A DNA stretch of 64,000 nucleotides from Voacanga thouarsii. Taxonomy: Eukaryota > Streptophyta > Magnoliopsida > Gentianales > Apocynaceae. Of this stretch, positions 44,547-56,560 are shown in pieces (positions within the stretch are counted from its first letter, which is position 1; the number at the start of each line of letters is the position of its first letter). Both the position numbers and the translations under genes were made by a program. The stretch is from contig JANUWF010001733.1 of assembly GCA_026120185.1 (NCBI GenBank), forward strand, positions 248,001 to 312,000, written 5' to 3'. The notes beneath the pieces are model-generated. The model worked only from the letters and a program-made list of their open reading frames with translations. It ran no database searches and was not told the origin of the DNA.

Positions 44547-46495
44547 TTAAAACTTTGACGGTCGGGAACAGAGGCCAGGCAGAAATGTCCCCTCTTGGGG
44601 TACCTGCACATCTAATCTCTGGAATGCTTTTCCTATCCCCCCAGGCTTGTTGTTTCCTGCATGTTCTTCCTGCTTCCCAATCATTGTTTGCAGCATGTGT
44701 GCATCGGCTAACGAGAATGGATCTGTGTCTACCAAAGTCTCTTCATTTTTATCTGCAAACTTCAATCTTCCATCCTGGATGGCCTTCTGAATGATATTTC
44801 TAAAAACAATACAACTGTTAGTATTATGCGAGAAAGAATTATGCCATTTACAGTACCGTTTTCCTTTCAACTCTTCCTGGCTTAGAATCCTGTGTCCATA
44901 AGCCAGACGAATCTGCTTATCTGCCACCAGTTGGTCAAAGATTTGTTCAACTTTTGAGACGTCAAACGAATAGGTATGCCCTGATACGGCAATTTCCTCA
45001 TTTCCCTTGCCGATTTTCAACTAAGGACACGTATAGGACGTGCCCTTTACCAGTTTTGCTACCATTACCTCTATAGCTTGCTTATCGTCCTCCTCATTAG
45101 TATCATCTATAACGGATATCATTGTATGGCCATGAGAGAACTTGATGGAATACCTCTTCACTTTCTCCTTAATCATCTCTTCTATTCTGACAGCATGAGA
45201 CAATAGCTGGGATAAATCCGAGAAGTCCTAGAGTATGAGCCGTTCATTGAGCTGCGAATACATTCTGCTAATAGCAATTCTCGTACACTCTATTTCAAGC
45301 AACTGGATTGTACACTTGGACTTAGCTTGTCGGAAACGTTCAATAAAATCTACAACATCTTCTGATCCCTTTTGTTTTATTGCCAAAAGATCAGCGATGG
45401 AAACTTCTGGTACCGGCTTAAAGAAACGTTGGTGAAACATTCTTTCCATGTCAGCCTATGAGTGTATAGAATTAGGAACTAGATTGGCATACCATGTAAA
45501 TGCTGCTCCTGTCAAAGATATTGAAAACAGCTGTAATTTATGCCATTCATTGTTTCCTAACTCACTGCACTGTGCTGTGAATCTTCCGATGTGCTCTGTG
45601 GTGGACTTATTATCTTCACTAGAAAATGTTGAGAACTCTGGCAGTTTATAGCCTCGAGGGAGTACTGCCATGGAATCCACCTACTTAGGGTAAGGTTTTT
45701 GGTAAACGAGCTGATCCCGTGACTGCCGATGGAATGTTTCCGTTATCATATCAACCAGCTGGTACGGCCGTTGAAACTGAGGTGAAGGACTTTGCATGAC
45801 AGGTTGGGGACCTTGCCCCGTGGAAGGCTCAGTACTTCTGATCCCCTGCCCTGGGTTAGCTGCTGTGATTGCCGGATATAAATGAGGGTAAGGAACAGAG
45901 TAATTTGGTTGTCTCCCAAAATGTAGCATGTTTCCCCTAACAAAGGTTGGAGCTGTTTCCTAAGTCGTTGGGACCGGACTTCTGCCTGGAAACATTTCTG
46001 CTGGCAACGTGTTTTGAGCTACCATTCCTGGAACGTGATGCCCCCCGGTAGCAGGGAAGGCCATTTCTCTTCGCAGGAGGTGCACTGAGCCATGAGAAGG
46101 TGTACCATCAGCCGATGGCATGGGGTATGCAGGTGCCATGTTTGTCCCTTGTGCGGGGTAACCTGATGGTGGAGTGAAGGTTTGCATATTTTGCCTTTGC
46201 GCAAATTGTCGAAGCTCATTCTGAAGCAGAGGTCGAAAAATAGTAGCAAATTATGGGATAAGACCCTGTAAGAGTTCGCCAATACATTGTTCCATAGTAT
46301 GTCGAATGGTCGTCAATGAGGTGGACGTCGACTGAGACACCGGTGGCGGGGGCGAGGACTAACACCCTTGCTCTACAGAAGTACCCTGAGTACAACTGGT
46401 AGTAGTAATCGAATGATCAAAAACTCCCCAGAGAACACGGACTGGGGGTCGCTTGGATGAATCTGGTGCTGGTGGCTACTGTGAATTGTTTGCCA
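44547..46495 (-). pseudogene. Tat gag, broken by several stops
   Basis: From about 46,495 the minus strand reads MANNSQ, a TAG in place of CAG, then PPAPDSSKRPP. Long proline/glutamine-rich stretches follow (45,681-46,187), then the retrotransposon gag core: GYKLPEFSTFSSEDNKSTTE, FTAQCSELGNNEWHKLQLF, TWYANLVPNSIHS and ADMERMFHQRFFKPVPEVS. The carboxyl part has YCKWHNSFSHNTNSCIVFRN (about 44,800-44,870), the CX2H..C-type knuckle of Tat Gag. Gag builds the particle. Most breaks are TAG, TGA or TAA in place of CAG, CGA or CAA. The start assignment is inferred from the short distance to the primer site. Confidence 0.8.
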
Positions 46496-46537
46496 TCGAT
46501 CATCCTGATAGCAATAGCATGCGAACACTGACCTCTG

Positions 46538-46557
46538 GTCCCACTAGGCGTGCCAAT
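46538..46557 (-). other. candidate primer binding site of the Tat element
   Basis: The minus strand reads TTGGCACGCCTAGTGGGACC three bases after the LTR end. Its position and TTGGCACGCC core fit a tRNA-primed site in plant Ty3/gypsy elements; I do not assign the tRNA. Confidence 0.6.
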
Positions 46558-46560
46558 CTG

Positions 46561-47253
46561 TGTTGTTATCAAAATAAGGAGCCGATGCAAACGGGGATCG
46601 GTTTCTTTTCCGATAAACACAAACGATCCAATTTGGTGAAACAGAAAATGATATCAGATCTCTTTTAAATCAGGGACCAGGTTCCTTGAACTTACTATAG
46701 AAAGGGTTCAAGAAAGTCAGCTGAAAATGCTCAACGGAAGGACTTTTCTGGGGTAAAAGACTAATACTTGTATTAACTTGCTAAAGAAAAAGGTCTAACA
46801 CTTGAAAGAAGAATAGTAAGCTGTAAGGAAAAATTAGAAATAAAGCTGTAAAGGAAAACTATAACAAAGCGGTAAGAAAGCTGTAAGAAATTGAAATCCT
46901 AGACTAAAAAGCTGTACATGATGACAAAGTAGAAGAAATTGAAATTGAATGTTGTTGGTTGATGGTTCATGATGTCTTGGTTCTGGGCGATGCTCCCACT
47001 TTATACTTGCTGCAATCAAACCACTAACAGATTGTGGAGTTTCTTCCGGCCGAAGAGTGCTCCCAACGGTCGTGCAGGATTCTTGCGCTGAAAGATCAGG
47101 GGTTTGTTTATCTTCTTATCGGCTTCGTGGTGCCAATGTTGACCATGACTGTCGGCTTTTTGAAATGTTGACTTTATCGGCTCATCCAAACTTATCGAAT
47201 CAGTATCGGCTCAAAGTAACCGTTGTGTCGGCTCAGCAAAGTTGACGTCAACA
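46561..47253 (-). repeat. Tat 5' LTR, 693 bp, with TATA-like box
   Basis: On the minus strand the LTR starts TGTTGACGTCAACTTTGC and ends GATAACAACA. GTATAAAGT (46,998-47,006) is a TATA-like box that would drive the gag-pol transcript. The first bases contain the palindrome GTTGACGTCAAC with TGACGTCA, a bZIP-type binding core, at both LTR copies. Confidence 0.85.
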
Positions 47254-48859
47254 AGTATACATTAAAATTCTTAATTTCACAGTAATATCGATTCCATCTC
47301 TTCCTTTTTTTCAAATACCTTCAATATTTCAGCCATCATTGACCTCCAATAACTCCTTCAAATCACTTCCAAATATCACATAAGTTACACCAAAACAATC
47401 CTCAAGGCAACTAGTTCATAGCTATAGCAAAACAATATCAAAACCACAATTCTTCATAAATCACCATAACTATTTTTAGCTATTTTCTTCACAAAATTCA
47501 TACCAAAATGATCACCATAAAACATAGGTCAACTTTAATTCTTGAAGTTAGATGTTTTGCCATGTCTATGATGAAATCCAAATGACTTTTGCTTCAAGTT
47601 TCTCTTCCTTCTTCCTTTATCTCGCTTCTTTCGATTTTCTCTTATTTTTCTCCTTTTTCTCTAGCCTTTTCTCTCTCTTCTCTTCTCCCTTGTAGTGACC
47701 TAATGGTGTGTATATATTTATATAGATACACCTGCACTGTAATTCTCCCTCTTAATATATGTCACATGGCTTTGTTTCATATCTTGATCAAACTTGGTCA
47801 AAAGTTGTGGGCTTAGAATTTGATAAGATTTTGTAAGCTTATGAGATAAGCTTGCTTTTTTCTTTTCTTTTCTCTTCCCTTTCTTTTCTTCCTTTTGGCC
47901 GCTATTTCTCACCCCTTTTTCATTGCCACTCCTTGCTTCTTTGTGGCAAATTTCACCACGTGACCAATTATGGTCATCTTAGGTGACATAGGCCATTTTT
48001 CTTAGAAGGCTTTAAAGCTTCTTAGAATATTTGGAGCTTTGAGGAAATAATACTTAGCTTTATATTATTTTTCATATTAAAAGCCGCTGCCTCTTTCTTT
48101 TGTTAGGCCTTTAATAGCGTTTCTATATTTCTTTCATATAACCTACGAAAATACACTATTGAGCCTTTTCACTTTTCCTCTTAAACCATGGTTATCTATG
48201 TTTCTTAATGGTAACCGGAATAAGGGTCACTATTCATCCTAATCGGGAAAATTCTTTATTCTGCCATCGTGTTCTACATATCATACTATGCATTTTGGAA
48301 TCTCTCAGAATTTTCATATAGCTTCCCAATTTTTCTCTATTTGCAGTAAAAAATTACACCAGCATCTCTTAAAATTTTTATTACTCCAAAAATATTCTTC
48401 TAATTAAACTAAGCATTTCTTGTTCTAAGCATCCATATCTATACTGATTTAATACAAAGTAGTCACTGTTCAAAGTATGGTGAGGGAGGTATGTTACAAT
48501 CTCCCCTCCTTTAAGAACTTCAATCCTCGAAAGTTATACTTATCTTAGTTATCAAACATCTTACTCTGATTCTAGCCTAGCAGCTATTTGTTCTTTATTT
48601 AGGGTTACTACGTGAGCTTTGTAAGGTCCTTCACCTTGCTTTTGCTGTGCTAGCTTGAATCTACCTTGAGCAGGTGGTATATTTTCCTATCTCTTATGAA
48701 ACGAACAATTAACAAGATTATATATCTTCTTGCCACATTGATAACATGCTCTAAGCCTTTTTATGCATTTCTCATTGAGAGGATCATGGAAAATATCAAA
48801 GAAAACGTTGTGGAAAATTTTTAGTTTTTTCGAGCCACATCTAGAAAAAAAATACTTAC

Positions 48860-50579
48860 TTTTTCTTGCTGGTTGCAAATTAACCAATGTGGAGACAGGT
48901 TGTACTAGAACTTCTTGCATTAGAAGGGGAAAAGGAGGCGCCTGCTGTTCAACAAGAATTCTCGCCAATCTTCTACTCCTATGCATCAAACGTCTCCAAG
49001 CGTCTTCTCTTCGTCTTTTAGAGTATGGCTCTACCTTAGTCTTGGCATTAGCTTGGTGAGAGCGCCTTCTTGGATAATCAAAACACTCTCCTAGAGAGAA
49101 CGAAAACCAGAGAGGGAGAGAGGAGACGGCACACACTAGAGAGGAAAAAAAACTTCTAAAAAACCTCTTAGGATTTTTTTTTTTTTTCTCCCTCTCTTCT
49201 ACATATTTTTTGCTAGCTTAGGGCTTTCTTAAGCTCTAATGGCCAAAAATCATCAAGCCCTAATAGGCTAGGTGTTGTGCTAAAAAATCAATCCAAGACT
49301 TGTCCAATCTTCTTAATTAATTAATTATCTTTTCTGGGCCTCATTAAATACCCAAGACTAATTAATTAATTCTAATTAGACTCTTAATATATGCCAATAT
49401 ATATGAGCCCAATTAATTAAATTTTTTCAACCCAATTATTTTAATTAATTAATTATCTTTTCTGAGCCTTATCAAAATCCAAGACTAATTAATTTATTCT
49501 AACTGGACTCTTAAAATAAATTTTATTTCTCTTCCAAATAATTATCGATTAAGCCCATATTGTGTCTAAACAACACCAAGGTAACTTGAGCTACTCCGGG
49601 GACCAAGAGACATATTATTCATGGCTACTAAATTGACCAAAATACCCTTACTATTAAATAGTCGCATTTTATAATTTTAAATATTTTCAATTATCACCAT
49701 ATGAAATTATTGACCTCAAGAATAATATTGCTTAATGCAATGTTTCCGACCAACAGGTGAAATGACAGAAATACCCCTATATGTAACACCCATCTATGAA
49801 ACGGGATAAATGTACTAACACCCATCTCAAAGTCATCTACCATCCTTAGATCTCTAGTCTGATAAATCCATGACGTACTTGAATGTACTTACTTATCATT
49901 GGAATCTCCCCAAAAGTACACATTCTAGAGTCACGTTCCCAGGGCCTTGGATCATTTAGATTATCCTAAATAATCATAAGGGGGTGATTAAACCTCACTA
50001 AGTGAAGCATAGAAACTCTTTTACATGAGTGCATCTTAATTAACTAGAGTAATAAACCCAACATACAAGGATATTGATTTCACAAAAGAAATCTCACCCA
50101 ACATACATCAATGTATAAAACTCTAGTTTCACCAGACCACCAACCCACACTCAAGCATGAAGGTATCCATCTATGCTGTAGCAGTAATAGTCTTATCTCT
50201 ATAATTATAGTACTTTAAGAGAGACCACTACTACTGCTCCAGTTCTATGTATTCGAAATACGCTTATGCCTATGATGTGAGTGAACTACTCACTGATTCA
50301 AGGTAAACCATTCCTCATTGGAAATCATGGCATAATAGTCATACCTTGATGAAATGCTCTGTTCTATCAAATGACTAAGAACTGAACTTTATTTGTATGA
50401 CAAGTATGTGTGGTATATACCTTACTGTGAAGAACAACCTAACACATAGACTATTATTTTTCATACTTGGACCTTTAAATGTGCAATAATATAAGAAACA
50501 AACTAAATTGAATGAATAAATATTTTATTGCAATATGTTCATACAGAATACATAGTCTTTGAGGGCATACTTTCCAACA
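48860..50579 (-). repeat. Angela/Tork-type copia solo LTR inside gag
   Basis: On the minus strand it starts TGTTGGAAAGTATGCCCTC at 50,579. The other end is uncertain; the gag reading resumes near 48,850. The stretch at 49,310-49,500 has two near copies of TTAATTAATTAATTATCTTTTCTG-like sequence. A frame at 48,860-49,136 continues into the gag knuckle but its upper part is not recognisable as gag, so it may be LTR. No target duplication could be confirmed. Confidence 0.5.
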
Positions 50580-50989
50580 ATATATGAGTGTGTCTATCTT
50601 TGGACACTAAGTACATTTATATTCCTTCCTATTTGGAGTTTGTCCCTTCTAACCTAGAGGCTATCTCTACAGTAGCACTGTACCGGTTGGGGCCATAGCA
50701 ACCAATATTCATCTTAATTCAGGTCGTAATCCTTTTATAAATTGCCGAGTTCGATCTGAATAAGATTGTACTTATAAAGGATAATATTTTAAAAGTCAAG
50801 TAAATACAATAGTATACTGTCCACCAATTATTTCTCCTTGTCTAAAATTTTGGAATTCTTCTTCTTTTCTTTTAACTATCCAGTGAGGTATAAGTTTATT
50901 CTTAAATTCCTCCAAGATTTCTTTCCAAGTCCATTCTTTATTTTCTTGCTCTCGTGCTTCCTTCTTTCTCAACCCTCAGTCTGGAGTAG

Positions 50990-53900
50990 TGTAATACCCC
51001 GCCCAAAACCACCTTTGACTATGGGAAAAAGTCATGCATTGCATAGCATCTTGCATTTTATGTGGTAGCTAGAATAATTTTATTTGCATGGATTCATGTG
51101 AATTTTTTCGTTGCTCTTGCATTTGAATTAATTGATGTGAAATAGTTGTGTTGTTAAAGACTTGTTTAAGGGAGGTTTGGTCGGAGATTTGGAAGGATGA
51201 GTATTGGGGTGGTAAGAGCTTCTTGTAGAAAAATTAGCATTGGAGTTGTTTTGGAATAGCGGGGAGGTTGGTGATTTCCTTTGGTGACCCGAGTTCGAAT
51301 CCTACCTTTTGTGAAGTAAGATTCTCTTCTTGAAATTCTTTTCTTTAGACCGTTTCTTATCTTGGTCGAAAAAGAATCTAGCTATCCTAAAGAACTTTTA
51401 GTATTTTTACTCCAAGGAAATAAGTCCCTGTATTTATTTCCTAAATTCAAGGACTTTGATGTGAATAAAGTTCACCTTTAATTTTCAGCTTGTGTTCCTT
51501 AGGATTTTCGAAAAAAAAAAAAACCCTAGGTAGGAGCCACTTTGAAGAATTTCAAGTGGTAAAAAACTCTTCTTGATGAATATTAGAGTTAGGGAATATA
51601 TTAGGGAAAAATCTTATTTCACCTCTTCAAGAATTCTAGCCATAATCCTTTTATTTATTTAATTCTTTTAGAGAAATATTTTAACTAAAGTCTTAGATAT
51701 TTTCTTTGGGTTTAAACGCCACTTCCATAGGAGTAAGACTCTATATTTAACTCCTAAGTTCAAGGATTTTAGCTAAGGATGAAATTTGTTTTATTTTCAG
51801 CTTTTGTTCCCTTGAATTTTCGGAAACCATAAGCTGGAAATATTCTGCAAATTTTTCCAGATTTTGACCGCCACCTTGGAGCACCTTTAGCTCAATCCAA
51901 ACTCTTCTAGGACTAGAGGAAATCTTATCCAAATCCTTGATAAAACCATATTTTATTTCAATCCAAATTCAACTAGGATTTCTTCCTTTTCCTAGCTGAA
52001 TTTCGGCAGCTTTGTATCAACACAAGCTGTCCGAAATTCCAGCCATCTTCAGCTACAATCTAACTCTGAAAATCCTAGCTCAAAACACCTAGAACATTCC
52101 TTAATAATTCAACTACCTTAGCTGCACAAAACCAGAATTTCTATCACCAAAAACTACTGATTTTCGGCAGCTTGGAAACCAGAAAAATTCGGTCAGCTTG
52201 CACAGAATTTTCGTCCAGCTATGCACTCCAAAACACACGAAATTTTGCACTCCAAAACCTACCAAAACTCCTTGTTGATTAATCCAATTTCAGCGCCCAA
52301 AACCCTCATCTTTTCTCTGGAAATTTCGGCGGAATTACAGCTTGAACAATCCAAAATTTCTTCTCCTTTTGTTCAGCAATTTTGCACAGCTTGCACAGGA
52401 TTTTTCAGTCATCAATATCCACATAAACTCTTCCTTGTTTGGCCCAAAATTCTGAACACATTCAGCCCTTCCTTTGAGCAGTATTTCGGCCAGCATAGAG
52501 GAGCAAATTGCAGAATCTTTTCCTCCATAAAACTCACCTAAAAACCAGCAGCAAGGAGACGCGCGCAAGCTGGAAATTCCGCCTTTGCTGTCCAAGAAAC
52601 CTAAAGCCATTAGGTGTCTATCTAAACATCACCATCTAACCCTAAACCAATATTCTCCAACTTTAAATCATAACAACCATTTACCCTCGCCATTCTACAC
52701 GAAAATTTCAGCAACATCTCTCTACAAAATTTTCGAAACCACAAGAGTTATTCCAAGCAAAAATCGAACACACCTTAAGCAAAGGAGGTAGCTTCTCTCT
52801 TCTTCTCAAGCAAACTCGGGACGATCACCATAGGAGCATCGAGACCTCATTACCCGGTAGTTGCAAGGTAAGGGAATACCCTCCCTAGATGCCGAAAGTA
52901 AAGTTTAATGGTGTTTATTAGCGAGATAAACATGTGGTCGTAGTATTTGATCTTTGGGGATTGAATAGTTTACTTGGAATTAAATAGGAGATTGCGAATT
53001 GTTATGAAAATAAATGGGATTAGAGCATGTTTGAATTAATTGAGACCCTGATCATGATATTATATGGTTTAGATTAGGAGGATAATTGAGGAAAGCCAGC
53101 TGTGAATTTATCACATTTATCTGAGGCATATCAAGTAAGTCCTTGCATAAACTCTTTTATTAAATACTGTGATGGTAAGCCCTTTTATAAACTATTTTGT
53201 TAAAGGTTGTGATGGCGAGTCAATGTTGTGAAGCTTTGTAAAGCTATTGTTAAACTATGTTTGCTTGGGTTGTAAACGTGGATATTTATTCTTTAAACGG
53301 TTTTGTCAAACTAACGATTTTTAGCAAGAAAACTATTCTTTTCCTTAAATTTTTAGAAATATCTTTTAAAGAAAACCACGTTTTACAAAGCCGAGGTTTG
53401 AAAATATTTTGAATCAAGAATTGACGGATATGTTCGTTGAGTACTCAATAAGGGTAGGCTAACAATACTAGTCTTGGAGGGCTAGCATAAGTCTTCTGGC
53501 AGGAGGCCACCTCCAGAAGATGAACTCTGCTTGAAAATGCGACAGTGTTGGTTGGTCAGGCCAGTCCGAGCTAGCATTATGCCTGAAAGGTATTATTTAT
53601 ATTCCCGGCATGGACACCCGGATGGTTTTGTTGGGTGTAGAGATGGAGGAGTATCTCACTCGGTGGGCTGTACACTTACCTTGATCAGAACGCCCAACGT
53701 GTGGTAATCTGGTCCGGACAAGGTGCGCAAAGTGTGGTGCCTTGGCCAATTTATTCTCATGGAGCCCAACGTGTGGTGACATGACTTTTATCCGAGTGGA
53801 GGATTTATTTTGTACAAAGTGTGACATTGAGAAAAACCCACTCCTTGCGAAAAGAGATTGTTTATGACTTGCCAAATTATTTCTTCGAATGTTTTACACT

Positions 53901-54273
53901 TTGCATACATGAACTATTTAAAAACACCATGTGCACACACAGGACTTACTGAGATTTATTCTCACATCGTTTTACATCATGTTTTCAGGGGATAGACTGT
54001 GTTGAGTCAGCGGGGTATGTAATAGTTGAAGCTTTTGCTATTTTCTCTATCCGTTCTAGGAGACCTTTATTGCTTATACTTCTAAACAATATTTTGTTTT
54101 ATTCCATTTTGCTCCAAGTTGAGCCTGATGTAATAAGAATATTTCTTTATTTATCTAAGTTGATCCTTTTGGAGATTGCCTTTATATTTTATACCTTGTT
54201 CTAAAGACCCTTTGTCCTACGGGACGGGGCGACATCCCCGCCCTTTTAGGGTACGTAGTCGTGGGGTGTTACA
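50990..54273 (+). mobile_element. Del/Tekay-type solo LTR, 3,284 bp, with target-site duplication
   Basis: It begins TGTAATACCCCGCCCAAAACC-type sequence and ends CGTGGGGTGTTACA, flanked by AGTAG at 50,985-50,989 and 54,274-54,278. It is in plus orientation, opposite to the other long LTRs here. The gag reading frame on the minus strand continues on the other side of the insertion, which shows that it landed inside gag. The block 53,430-53,660 is the inverse of 22,500-22,740. The 51,800-52,600 part is rich in TTTTC/GAAAA and TTCGG motifs but has no gene. Confidence 0.85.
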
Positions 54274-54680
54274 AGTAGGCCTCTAAAATCTAAATGTAGC
54301 AAACTATACTTTTCTTTGCTTCGAATAATCTAAAGCTGTAAAAATATATTCCATTTGTTCCATCCATAACTTGGCTTCCTGTTCTTGTTTTGGTTTTCCA
54401 TAAAACTAAGGAGGATAGAATTTCAAGAATCGTTCTAATGCTCAATTCGTTTCTTCTGCAAAATGTTGTTCTACTCATGTTGGGTCCCTACTAAATGCTG
54501 AAGTACTACAGTAAGCAATATTTATGTCACATCATTCCCTATGGGTTGTGTTTCCATTCTTGATGTAAAATTTTCAATGAGATTAATTGAACTACCTCCT
54601 ACTTGATTCCCTACGCGTCTATATCTTGCACGTTTTGGTATCTTTGCTCCTCCTTCAATTCTAATAAACAATTTACAAGG

Positions 54681-54989
54681 CATTCATGCATAATGAAAAT
54701 AAAATACTTGAAAACCAATTCTTTATCACAAATATTATGTAAAACACAGGAGATATCTTCAGAGATGTATCCTTTAGTAATTTCTCTTACTTCCTAATTC
54801 TCTTTGCATGTGTGTATTCCCTTCCTCAACATTCCACATACATTATCATGTACATAGATTTCCTCTCAATAATCCTCTAGAAGTATTTTCCTTCTTGAGA
54901 TTACTTCCTAGAATGTCACCCATCCAAATATTGCTCTCTCATGAGCATGTTTAACCTTGGAGTTCTAATAAGATCCAAGTGAATTAATG
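54681..54989. other. leader of the Del/Tekay element or unassigned
   Basis: This stretch lies between the gag start and a copia LTR. I see no gene, primer site or LTR end in it. Confidence 0.3.
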
Positions 54990-56550
54990 CCGATACTATT
55001 AGTTTCTCGTGCATGCAAAGACATAAAATAGTGGAAGAAAAATGAGAAACCATTCCCAGGATCAACATATATGGGAGGAATGGATCAAAGAAAGGGAAGA
55101 AGAATACCTTCCATTGCGCCTTTGTAAAACAAAAATTTCTGTGGATTCGATTGCCTTACTCAAGGGTAACAATGCCAACAATCCCTCTTGCTATCGCCTT
55201 TGAATCGTTTCGCTAAGCCACTGCAACTCAAGTGTAGAGTTGTCTCCAATGATAATCCACACACGGAGCACCCAGAGATTTATCGAGAATTAGGTGCCAG
55301 CATAATTCTACGGTGGCTAGGGTTTGTGAATAAAGAAGAAGAGGAATCATACATGGGATTCTAGAAGAAAATAATTTTCCTCTTTTTTTTTCATCCAACC
55401 CCATCCATGGCATATATATTCACAACTGTACATCTCGTATAGTAACCAGAATCTTGAGAGCATAAGGGATTCTTTAAATTGCAAATTAGAATTGTAATTT
55501 TTCTAATTATAATTTAGCCCACAAATTATAATTAATTATAATTCGACCACAATAACTTCTTCTTTTCACAATTAACTCAAGTACTTTATCCTTTATTATG
55601 TATGACCCATTAGGTTTCCTGGTCTATTGGTAGTAAAATATGAATTAATCCAAACATCTTTAAGATTAATAATCCTTAACAACTAGAATTAACTTATTAA
55701 TTCTAATTAGGATCGATTTATTAATTCCCTAAATAATAAATCCATATTTAGCACACCATGAGTGACATCTAGCAATGTATTATGACCACCTAAAAATCCA
55801 AAAAGTTAAGTGGCTTGACATGAACCTTTCAATAGCAAACATCAGTGCAATAAATTTCTTTCACTGTACAATATTTCATTCGGTTTAGAGTATAAATATA
55901 GTGCCAACTCCTTCCAGAATATTAATTAATTTTGATCCGAATATTTTAGTACTTGTCCTCGAAATCCAATACTTAACATATATGTAAATTAGAACTATTT
56001 TCAACACATAGTCACCATGGCTAAGGATTTCTTAAGTAATGATTCCTATAAGTGGCCGTAAGATATTCGCTCCTACTATTAGGAATAGTGAATCCTTTAT
56101 TGACCCTATCAACTACTTTCATTTACTTCACATTGTATCCAATATCCATCCCATTGGTAGTCTCATAGGGACTCCAGAGATTGGAATCAAAGTGCAATGT
56201 TTAGAAAACAAAGTACCTTGGAGATCTCAAGTCTAAGGATACTTCACATTTGCTATAATGAGATTCTATCACTGGCATTAAATAGTTATTCATGTAATTA
56301 TCTCATAGCTAGGTCATCCAATAAAGATATTCAAGTAACAAGTATCTACGTGTTAACTTTGAGTATTACAATACTCACGGATGTGAAAACCACTGCTTGA
56401 TCAAATCAAGAAGTAAATTACACGTGTTAGTCTTAGCGCATTAATAATGTTCTATCTCATTAATACTATGACTAAGAATAATTTAAGCACAAACACAATC
56501 CAGTGTAGTAAGAACCTCACATCATGATCTCTATCATGATTTCCTTAACA
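54990..56550 (-). repeat. copia LTR remnant, same family as 4,379-5,556
   Basis: The right part (55,490-56,550) matches 5,000-5,418: ATCATGATTTCCTTAACA ends both, and the blocks CTATCTCATTAATA and GTTAACTTTGAGTATT are shared. The left part, starting near 54,990 with TTTCTCGTGCATGC and GAGAAACCATTCCCAGGATC, matches 4,390-4,450. The outer about 140 bases of the family LTR (present at 5,419-5,556) are missing at 56,551, where copia coding sequence on the other strand begins abruptly. Confidence 0.65.
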
Positions 56551-56560
56551 CAATATTTAA

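Larger units (their letters stand above)
36472..47253 (-). mobile_element. full-length Ty3/gypsy Tat-lineage retrotransposon, 10,782 bp
   Basis: Two 693-bp LTRs (36,472-37,164 and 46,561-47,253) are flanked by the target duplication AGTAT (36,467-36,471 and 47,254-47,258). The minus strand encodes gag, protease, reverse transcriptase, RNase H, a second RNase H and integrase in that order; the plus strand encodes a separate antisense gene between integrase and the 3' LTR. Dual RNase H plus an antisense extra gene is the known plan of the Tat lineage (Retand-like). All reading frames carry stops, many explainable as C-to-T changes on one strand, so the copy is inactive but young enough to be read throughout. 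Confidence 0.9.
33857..48498 (-). repeat. Del/Tekay-type 3' LTR, about 3.9 kb, split by the Tat element
   Basis: Plus-strand termini are TGTAACACCCTACTTATCC at 33,857 and GGTATGTTACA at 48,498. Taking out the Tat insertion and one copy of its target duplication leaves about 3,855 bp. To the right, the minus strand reads TCGAGGATTGAAGTTC and TTAAAGGAGGGGAGAT next to the LTR, the expected purine tract, so this is the 3' LTR of a minus-strand element whose internal part lies to the right. The LTR is non-coding. Confidence 0.7.
48499..54680 (-). pseudogene. Del/Tekay gag in three pieces, split by two LTR insertions
   Basis: On the minus strand the amino part starts near 54,680 (IEGGAKIPKRARYRRVGNQ), continues with QEAKLWMEQMEYIFTALDYS at 54,290-54,400, resumes left of the solo LTR with WTWKEILEEFKNKLIPHW and FQNFRQGEIIGGQYTIVF (50,800-50,980) and RQFIKGLRPELR (about 50,730), and ends left of the copia LTR with a zinc knuckle remnant CYQCGKKIYNLVNC (about 48,710-48,750) and a tail to 48,500. 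The order and spacing match retrotransposon Gag. Pol is absent between the knuckle and the LTR, so a large deletion removed it. Confidence 0.7.

Noticed and set aside
48763..49136. 149-residue frame as a host zinc-finger gene
   Set aside because: Only the last part has a knuckle, and it fits the carboxyl end of a retrotransposon Gag next to a polypurine tract.
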